Shown here piece by piece: positions 1 to 6,133 of a stretch of DNA of 6,133 nucleotides; the first letter of the stretch is position 1, and each line of letters begins with the position of its first letter. The DNA lies in assembly GCF_002737765.1 (NCBI RefSeq), contig NZ_PEGG01000111.1, forward strand, positions 1-6,133, written 5' to 3'. This stretch comes from Caulobacter sp. B11 (GTDB lineage: Bacteria > Pseudomonadota > Alphaproteobacteria > Caulobacterales > Caulobacteraceae). The notes under the pieces were generated by a model. That model saw only the letters and a program-made list of their open reading frames with translations, did no database searches and had not been told where the DNA came from. A program made the position numbers and the translations under genes.

Positions 1-47
1 GAGTCGAAGGCGATCGTCGCCCCATCAAGTGCTTGAAGAGCATGCAT
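1..47 (-). CDS. Possible start of a divergent HAD phosphatase (phosphoglycolate phosphatase-like), cut by the window edge
   Basis: Reading the minus strand from an ATG at 47-45 gives only 15 residues, MHALQALDGATIAFD, before the window ends. The end of this peptide resembles the start of haloacid-dehalogenase phosphatases such as phosphoglycolate phosphatase (Gph), where a short leader and a hydrophobic strand run into the catalytic FDLDGTL loop. The last two bases would make the next codon TCN (Ser) instead of the expected Leu. One C missing at the extreme edge would restore FDL, in keeping with the base losses seen elsewhere near the ends of this window. The gene would be transcribed divergently from glmU with about 66 bases between the two starts. 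No strong ribosome-binding site is visible. Fifteen residues are too few for a firm call; this is an inference from the shape of the N-terminus. Confidence 0.33.
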   Translation of the reverse strand, partial: MHALQALDGATIAFD

Positions 48-99
48 GGCTCTGGCGTTTCGGCTAAACGGCCGGGTAATGCAACGCTGGTTCGCAGCC

Positions 100-103
100 G
101 GAG
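100..103 (+). promoter_or_regulatory. Ribosome-binding site of glmU
   Basis: GGAG at 100-103 lies ten bases before the ATG at 114. It supports 114, rather than the internal ATG at 179, as the true glmU start. The peptide read from 114 also matches the family N-terminus. Confidence 0.5.
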
Positions 104-113
104 TCGCCTCGCC

Positions 114-1480
114 ATGACCAGCGCCGCCCCTCAGCGCCCTCGCGCCGCCGTGATCCTCGCCGCGGGCAGGGCACGCGGATGAAGTCACCGACCCCCAAGG
201 TCCTGCACCGGATCGGCGGGCGGGCCCTGTTGGATCACGCGATCGACGCCGCCCAGGCCCTGGACTGCGAACGGATCATCGTGGTGGCCGGCGTCCACAG
301 CCCGGGCGTCGCGGCCCATGTCGAACAACGCCTCGGCGCGGGCAGCGTGGTTATCCAGGATCCGCCCCTGGGCACCGGCCACGCCGTCTTGGCCGCCCGC
401 GACGCCCTGGCCGATTTCGACGGCGACGTGGTCGTCACCTATGCCGACTGTCCGCTGCTGACCGCTCCGGTGATCGCGCCGCTGTTCGCCCAGCGCGCCG
501 CCGGCGCCGATGTTGTGGTGCTGGGCTTCGAGGCCGCTCATCCCGGCGCCTATGGCCGCCTGATCCTGGCGCCGGGCCACGTGCTGCTGCGCATCGTCGA
601 GGCCAAGGACGCCACCGACGGCGAGCGCCAGGTCAGGCACTGCAATTCCGGCGTCATCGCCGCCGACCGCGCCCTGCTGTTCGACCTGTTGTCCAAGGTC
701 GGCAACAACAACGCCAATGGAGAATACTACCTCACCGACGTGGTCGGCCTGGCCCATGATCGTGAGCTGTCGACCCGCGCCGTCTTCGCGCCCGAGGCGG
801 CCGTGCAGGGCGTCAATTCCCAGGTCGAGCTGGCCGCCGCCGAGGCGATCTGGCAGGCCGCCCGCCGCATCGGCCTGATGACGGCGGGGGTCACCATGCC
901 GGCGCCCGACACGGTTCATCTGTGCTGGGACACCCAACTGGCGGCGGGGGTGATGGTCGAGCCCTTCGTGGTGTTCGGCCCTGGCGTGCAGGTCGAAACC
1001 GGCGCGGTGATCCGGGCCTTCAGCCACCTTGAAGGGGCGCGGGTCGGCGAGGGGGCGCTGATTGGTCCCTATGCCCGCCTGCGGCCGGGCGCGGACATTG
1101 GCGCCGACGCTCACATCGGCAATTTCGTCGAGGTCAAGAAGGTCAAGGTCGGGGCGGGCGCCAAGGCCAATCATCTGAGCTATCTGGGCGACGGCTCGAT
1201 CGGCGAGAAGGCCAATATCGGGGCCGGGACGATCTTCTGTAACTATGATGGCTTCGACAAGTTCGAGACCCATGTGGGGGCGGGCGCCTTTATCGGCTCC
1301 AACAGCGCCCTGGTGGCGCCGGTGCGGATCGGCGACGGGGCGATGACCGGGTCCGGCTCGGTGATCACCCGCGACGTCGAGGCGGGAGCCCTGGCCCTGG
1401 GGCGGGCGGTCCAGGCCGACAAGCCTGGCTGGGCCGAGCGATTCCGGGCGATGAAACTGGCGAGGAAGGGCAAGCGATGA
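114..1480 (+). CDS. glmU: Bifunctional GlmU: GlcNAc-1-phosphate uridyltransferase / glucosamine-1-phosphate acetyltransferase (one apparent frameshift)
   Basis: Cytoplasmic enzyme that acetylates glucosamine-1-phosphate with acetyl-CoA and then joins the product to UTP, giving UDP-GlcNAc for peptidoglycan and lipid A. From ATG 114 the reading [18 protein letters not shown] breaks after 167. One missing base (most likely a C before 168) turns the signature [11 protein letters not shown] out of frame, and the frame opening at 179 carries the remaining 433 residues. Repaired length is about 455, close to the 456 of E. coli GlmU. In repaired numbering: nucleotide-binding loop at about 15-27, PKVLH just after, LGTGHA near 86-91, the metal-site Asp in YADCPL (about 112), [10 protein letters not shown], and the second metal ligand Asn (about 235, in GVNSQ). 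A left-handed beta-helix of hexapeptide repeats follows from about residue 270, with the catalytic His in [10 protein letters not shown] (about 354) and GTIFCNYDG. The TGA overlaps the rpiA ATG. Starting at 179 would delete the UTP-binding loop, so I prefer a sequencing error to a real truncation. Confidence 0.95.
1463..1469 (+). promoter_or_regulatory. Strong Shine-Dalgarno of rpiA inside the glmU 3' end
   Basis: AGGAAGG at 1463-1469, seven bases before the ATG at 1477, fixes the rpiA start. Because it lies within the last codons of glmU and the stop and start overlap, rpiA translation is probably coupled to glmU. Confidence 0.6.
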
Positions 1481-2157
1481 ACGCGGACGATCAAAAGAAG
1501 GCCTCTGGCGAGGCCGCGGCCCTGCTGGTCGAGCCCGGCATGGTGGTGGGTCTGGGCACGGGCTCGACCGCGGCCTGGTTCGTCAAGGCGCTGGCGGCCC
1601 GCAAGCTCGACATTCGCGGCGTCCCGACCTCGGAGGCCACCGCCAATCTGGCGCGCGAACTGGGCATCGCCCTGACCGCCCTGGACGACGTCAAGTCGAT
1701 CGACCTGACCGTCGACGGCGCCGATGAGGTCGGGCCGGGCCTGTCCCTGATCAAGGGCGGCGGCGCGGCCCTGCTGCGCGAAAAGCTGGTCTGGGAGGCT
1801 TCCAAGCGCTGCGTGGTGATCGCCGACGCCGCCAAGCAGGTCAAACAACTGGGCCAGTTCCGGCTGCCGATCGAGGTGGTGCGGTTTGGCCATGTCCATA
1901 CCGGTCAGCGCCTGGCCGACATCGCCGCTGAGTTTGACCTCCTGCCGCCCCGCCTGCGCATGGCCGATCGCGGCCTGGTCGTCACCGACGGCGGCAATGT
2001 GATCTATGACATGGCCCCGGGGCTGATCGCCGAGCCGGCCGCCTTGGCCGGGGCGCTGAAGGCGGTCACCGGCGTGGTCGACCATGGCCTGTTCCTGGAC
2101 CTCGCCGACGAAGCCCTGATCGGAACTGACCAAGGGGTGGTCAAGCTGCTGCCCTAG
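1477..2157 (+). CDS. rpiA: Ribose-5-phosphate isomerase A
   Basis: Cytoplasmic enzyme interconverting ribose-5-phosphate and ribulose-5-phosphate in the non-oxidative pentose phosphate pathway; it supplies ribose for nucleotides. The 226 residues match the usual size of RpiA (219 in E. coli). Visible motifs, in order, are the phosphate-binding GLGTGST (25-31), TSEAT (51-55), VDGADE (79-84) and [11 protein letters not shown] (93-103). By comparison with E. coli Asp81, Asp84, Lys94 and Glu103, the active-site residues are Asp80, Asp83, Lys93 and Glu102, a constant offset of one. A late GGNVIYDM matches the conserved C-terminal strand. The ATG overlaps the glmU stop by four bases (ATGA). The frame is intact throughout, with no missing catalytic residue. 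This is the sugar-isomerase type A family, not the unrelated RpiB. Confidence 0.96.
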   Translation: MNADDQKKASGEAAALLVEPGMVVGLGTGSTAAWFVKALAARKLDIRGVPTSEATANLARELGIALTALDDVKSIDLTVDGADEVGPGLSLIKGGGAALLREKLVWEASKRCVVIADAAKQVKQLGQFRLPIEVVRFGHVHTGQRLADIAAEFDLLPPRLRMADRGLVVTDGGNVIYDMAPGLIAEPAALAGALKAVTGVVDHGLFLDLADEALIGTDQGVVKLLP

Positions 2158-2225
2158 AGCCATATGCCCCTTTCCCTGCCAACCTGGGCGGAAGCTTTTT
2201 TCGCCGCTGAACGAGACCGTGTCCG

Positions 2226-3620
2226 ATGGCTGAGTACGACTTCGACCTCTTCGTGATCGGCGCGGGTTCCGGCGGCGTTCGGGCCGCGCGGCTGGCGGCC
2301 CTGTCCGGGGCCAAGGTGGCTGTGGCGGAAGAATACCGCGTCGGCGGCACCTGCGTGATCCGCGGCTGCGTGCCCAAGAAGTTCATGGTCTATGCCAGCG
2401 AGGTCTCGGCCCAGCTCAAGACCGCCGAGGGCTTCGGCTGGAGCGTCGGCGCGCGGACGTTCGACTGGAAGCGCTTCCTGCAGGACAAGGACGTCGAGAT
2501 CGCCCGCCTGTCGGGGATCTATGTCACCAACCTGCAGAAGGCCGGCGCGCACCTGCTGCACGGCAAGGCGAGGGTGGTCGACGCCCACACGGTCGAGGTC
2601 CTGCCCAAGGAGGGCAGCCAGGACGCCGGCCGCTACACGGCGCGCCGGATCCTGATCGCAACCGGCGGCCGGCCCGTCAGGCCGGAGTTCCCCGGGGTGG
2701 ACCTGGGAGTCACCTCGGACGAGGCTTTCCACCTGCCGACCCTGCCCAAGCGGGTGATGGTGGTGGGCGGCGGCTATATCGCCGTGGAGTTCGCCGGCAT
2801 CTTCAATGGCTTGGGCGTCGAGACGACGCTGCTGTATCGCGGCGCCAACATCCTGCGCGGCTTTGACGATGACGTGCGTTCGCATCTGGCCGACGAACTG
2901 GAAAAGCGCGGGATCAAGGTGGTCCTGGGTTGCTCGCACAAGAGCATCGAGAAGACCGAGCAGGGGCTGCTCAGCACCCTGAGCAATGACCTGACCTTCG
3001 AGACCGACGCGGTGATGTTCGCCACCGGCCGCGAGCCCTATGTCGAGGGACTGGGTCTCGACAAGGTCGGGGTGAAGCTCAACGAACGCGGCGCGATCGC
3101 CGTGGACAAGCATTCCAAGACCAATGTCGACAGCATCTGGGCGGTCGGCGACGTGACCGACCGCATCAATCTGACGCCGGTGGCGATCCGCGAGGGCGCG
3201 GCCTTCGCCCAGACCGAGTTCTACGGCAACCCGACCAGCTTCGATCACGAGCTCGTCGCCTCGGCCGTGTTCTCACAGCCGCCGGTCGGGGTGGTGGGGC
3301 TGAGCGAGGCCGAGGCCCGCCACGCCTTCGGCAAGGTCGATATCTATCGCTCGATTTTCCGGCCGATGAAGGCGACCTTCTATGGCGGCCAGGAGCGGTG
3401 CCTGATCAAGCTGGTGGTCAAGCAGGACGATGAGAAGATCGTCGGGGTCCACGTGGTGGGCCCGGATTCGCCGGAGATCATCCAGATGGCCGCCATCGCC
3501 GTGAAGATGGGTGTCACCAAGCCGCAGTGGGACTCCACCTGCGCGGTGCACCCGACCCTGGCCGAGGAGCTGGTGACCATGCGCGAGAAGTACATGCCTT
3601 CCGACGTCGGGGTCGCATGA
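2226..3620 (+). CDS. gor: Glutathione-disulfide reductase
   Basis: FAD-dependent cytoplasmic flavoenzyme that reduces oxidised glutathione with NADPH, keeping the thiol pool reduced. The 464 residues fit the class I pyridine nucleotide-disulfide oxidoreductases. Order of parts: FAD-binding IGAGSGGVRAAR (11-22); redox-active disulfide in GGTCVIRGCVPKK (Cys43, Cys48); ATGGRP (145-150); NADPH-binding VVGGGYIAVEFAG (179-191); Arg205 and Arg211, spaced as the two arginines that hold the 2'-phosphate and so favour NADPH over NADH; second FAD motif AVGDVTD (306-312); and a C-terminal dimerisation domain with the acid/base pair His442 and Glu447 in CAVHPTLAEE. The NADPH arginines and the VIRGCVPKK form argue for glutathione reductase (plant/alphaproteobacterial type) over lipoamide dehydrogenase or mercuric reductase. 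Only 68 bases separate it from rpiA, and its stop overlaps the next start. The ribosome-binding site is weak. Confidence 0.95.
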   Translation: MAEYDFDLFVIGAGSGGVRAARLAALSGAKVAVAEEYRVGGTCVIRGCVPKKFMVYASEVSAQLKTAEGFGWSVGARTFDWKRFLQDKDVEIARLSGIYVTNLQKAGAHLLHGKARVVDAHTVEVLPKEGSQDAGRYTARRILIATGGRPVRPEFPGVDLGVTSDEAFHLPTLPKRVMVVGGGYIAVEFAGIFNGLGVETTLLYRGANILRGFDDDVRSHLADELEKRGIKVVLGCSHKSIEKTEQGLLSTLSNDLTFETDAVMFATGREPYVEGLGLDKVGVKLNERGAIAVDKHSKTNVDSIWAVGDVTDRINLTPVAIREGAAFAQTEFYGNPTSFDHELVASAVFSQPPVGVVGLSEAEARHAFGKVDIYRSIFRPMKATFYGGQERCLIKLVVKQDDEKIVGVHVVGPDSPEIIQMAAIAVKMGVTKPQWDSTCAVHPTLAEELVTMREKYMPSDVGVA

Positions 3621-4854
3621 CCGAGGCCCTGTTCAGCCGGACGGCCTCGTCCTGGCGGGCGGGCGTGGCGATCTTCCTGTTCGGGCTGGTCCCGCCGATC
3701 GCCTATCTGGCGCCCCTGGGCTTCGCTCCGCTGATGGCCTTGGTGGGGCTTTTGGCCTTGCCGGGCGTCGGCGCGCGCCGCCCGGCCGCCCGGCCCATGC
3801 TGGTGCTGGTCCTGCTGGTCGGCTGGGCCGCCCTCAGCCTGTTGTGGAGCCCCGCCGCCGTCGATCCCGCCACCCTGAAGACCTATGGCGATGTCGAGGC
3901 GGTGACGGCGTTGAAACTGGCCCTGCAACTGGCCGCCTATGGCGCGGCGGTGATCGGGTTGCGCGCGGTGTCGGACGAGTCGGCGCGCCGCACCGCGACC
4001 TTGCTGGCCTATGGCGCGATCGGCCTTGCCGTGCTGGTGGCGGTCGACGGCCTGAGCGGCGCGGCGATCTATCAGAGCCTGCGCGACCTGATCGGCGATC
4101 CGATCCGCCCGGACCTGGCCAAGGTCAAGGTGTCGATCTCGACCTATGTCCTGGCCCTGCTGTTCTGGCCCGCGGCCCATGTCCTGGCGGCGCGGGGGCG
4201 GCGCGGGCGGCGGCGCTGTTGCTGGCGGCGACCGTGGCGGCCGCCGCGACGATGAGCTCCGACGCCAGCCTGGCGGGCCTTGGTCTTGGCCTGGCCGCCT
4301 GGCTGCTGGTCGGCAAGGGCGGCCCCACGGGCGGGCGCGTCCTGGTCGGGCTGGTCGCGGCGCCCTTCATCCTGGCTCCCTTGGCGGTGCTGTTTGGCGT
4401 GCAAACGGGCGTGTGGGGCAAGCTGCATCAGTGGGTGCCCGCCTCGTGGGACGCGCGCCTCGACATCTGGGCCTTCGCCGCGGACAAGATCCAGGCCCAT
4501 CCGATCCGGGGCTGGGGGCTGGACGCGAGCCGTACCTTTGGTCTGGCCATCCCGCTCCACACCCACAACGCCCAGCTTCAGCTGTGGCTCGAACTGGGCG
4601 CGGTCGGCGCCGCCCTGGCCGGGGTGTTCTTCTGCTGGCTGGCCTATGGCTTGTCGCGCCTCAGCGTGGAGCGGCGCGGCGAGGCGGCGATGGGGGCCGG
4701 GGCCCTGGTGACCTTCCTGACCATCGGCGGGTTGAGCTTCGGTGTCTGGCAGGAATGGTGGCTGGCCCTAGGGGCCCTGACGGTGATCGCCTGCGAGATG
4801 GCGCGACGTGGCGTACAGCGGGATTATGTGGAAGAACTTGCCCTCGTTGATTAG
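3617..4854 (+). CDS. O-antigen ligase / polymerase-like polytopic membrane protein (one apparent frameshift)
   Basis: Inner-membrane protein of the O-antigen ligase (WaaL/Wzy_C-like) superfamily, whose members transfer or polymerise undecaprenyl-linked glycans on the periplasmic side. The ATG lies in an ATGA overlap with the gor stop. The first frame runs about 193 residues to 4181-4198, then becomes an Arg/Cys-rich tail; the protein continues in the frame one base earlier, consistent with one base lost in the GC-repetitive stretch 4181-4215. Repaired length is about 412. Hydrophobic segments lie at about 15-33, 35-51, 60-78, 98-116, 126-146 and 174-193; about five or six more follow the shift. 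A long hydrophilic loop (about 4430-4600) before the last helices carries an Arg in ASWDARLDIW (codon 4456), HPIRGWGLD and HTHNAQLQLWLELG (His codons 4558 and 4564), which fit the catalytic loop of the family. Substrate cannot be told: lipid A-core ligase, polymerase or protein O-glycosyltransferase are all possible, and no other glycan genes are next to it. Confidence 0.8.
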
Positions 4855-4907
4855 ATAGCCGCGTTCTGTCGCATAATTTTGCCTTTTCCCGGCGGCCAAG
4901 GTATTAG
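4847..4907 (+). promoter_or_regulatory. Candidate promoter region for the DAHP synthase gene
   Basis: An AT-richer pocket in otherwise GC-rich DNA holds two sigma-70-like pairs. One is TTGCCT (4879-4884) with TATTAG (4902-4907), 17 bases apart, each matching four of six consensus positions. The other is TTGATT (4847-4852) with CATAAT (4872-4877), which is a five-of-six -10 box but with a long 19-base spacer. Either would give a short leader before ATG 4939. Neither resembles the Caulobacter housekeeping consensus closely, so this is tentative. Confidence 0.3.
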
Positions 4908-4920
4908 CCGCTCCCTTTTC
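4892..4920 (+). terminator. Weak hairpin with a T-containing tail, possible terminator after the ligase gene
   Basis: GCGGC (4892-4896) and GCCGC (4907-4911) can pair around a ten-base loop and are followed by TCCCTTTTC. The stem is only five pairs and the T tract is broken, so termination would be inefficient. The hairpin overlaps one candidate -10 box, and the two readings compete. Confidence 0.2.
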
Positions 4921-4938
4921 GAATTGACCGAGATCGCC

Positions 4939-6133
<1,195 letters not shown>

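Noticed and set aside
63..70. GCTAAACG before glmU as a Caulobacter-type -10 element
   Set aside because: It matches part of the GCTANAWC consensus, but no TTGAC-like element lies at the required 10-14 base spacing. The nearest, TTGAAG at 33-38, is too far away.
179..181. ATG 179 as the start of glmU
   Set aside because: It lies within the family signature (the Met of GTRM), has no proper ribosome-binding site, and would remove the nucleotide-binding loop. The peptide from 114 plus one base matches the family.
185..1273. Long minus-strand open frame of 362 residues opposite glmU
   Set aside because: Its composition is Gly/Asp/Gln/Arg-rich with no recognisable motif, and it lies exactly opposite a well-supported gene. 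Long antisense frames like this arise from the third-position GC bias of GC-rich genomes.
2187..2205. Imperfect hairpin GGCGGAA / TTTCGCC between rpiA and gor as a terminator
   Set aside because: Seven pairs including a G-T pair, a T-rich loop, and no T tract after the stem. It is not convincing as an intrinsic terminator.
1243..3248. Long minus-strand frames of 306 and 364 residues opposite rpiA and gor
   Set aside because: They mirror strongly supported plus-strand genes, show low-complexity His/Asp/Gln-rich composition, and have no family resemblance or convincing ribosome-binding site.
3380..4180. Minus-strand frame of 266 residues opposite the end of gor and the start of the ligase
   Set aside because: Gln/Arg/Gly-rich shadow that crosses two plus-strand genes and has no recognisable domain.
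3844..4180. Upstream part of the plus-strand frame that carries the ligase C-terminal half
   Set aside because: Between 3844 and about 4180 this frame is Arg/Gly-rich and out of phase with the hydrophobic ligase reading. It only becomes meaningful after the frameshift, so a separate gene starting at 3844 is not supported.

Overview
The window looks like a chromosomal contig from a GC-rich alphaproteobacterium. Caulobacterales (Caulobacter, Phenylobacterium and relatives) is my best guess, from the style of the proteins and from the pairing of a plant-type glutathione reductase with a class II DAHP synthase. The genus is an inference that I could not test. All recognisable genes are housekeeping genes, and I see no mobile element, CRISPR array, tRNA, rRNA or phage gene.

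Layout: a likely divergent gene start on the minus strand (1-47, perhaps phosphoglycolate phosphatase) is followed by four plus-strand genes in close array. These are glmU (114-1480, bifunctional UDP-GlcNAc synthesis), rpiA (1477-2157, ribose-5-phosphate isomerase), gor (2226-3620, glutathione-disulfide reductase) and an O-antigen-ligase-like membrane protein (3617-4854). glmU/rpiA and gor/ligase each overlap by four bases (ATGA), so they probably form one or two translationally coupled transcripts. An 84-base AT-richer gap (4855-4938) with candidate promoter elements precedes a class II DAHP synthase (4939 to the window end, incomplete), which makes the first committed intermediate of the shikimate pathway. 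The set links cell-envelope precursor supply (GlmU, the ligase), pentose phosphate metabolism (RpiA), redox balance (Gor) and aromatic amino-acid synthesis. These share no single pathway, so co-transcription would be a matter of genome organisation rather than of one system.

The most striking property of the window is its pattern of frame disruptions. rpiA and gor (1477-3620) read cleanly. glmU has one lost base at about 168, inside its nucleotide-binding signature. The ligase has one lost base in a GC-repetitive stretch near 4181-4215. The DAHP synthase has about fifteen small insertions or deletions between 5100 and 6133, yet every conserved family motif can still be read by changing frame. 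The clustering toward both ends, with motif content preserved, points to low-quality sequence at the ends of a contig rather than to real gene decay. I found no convincing novel biological system here.
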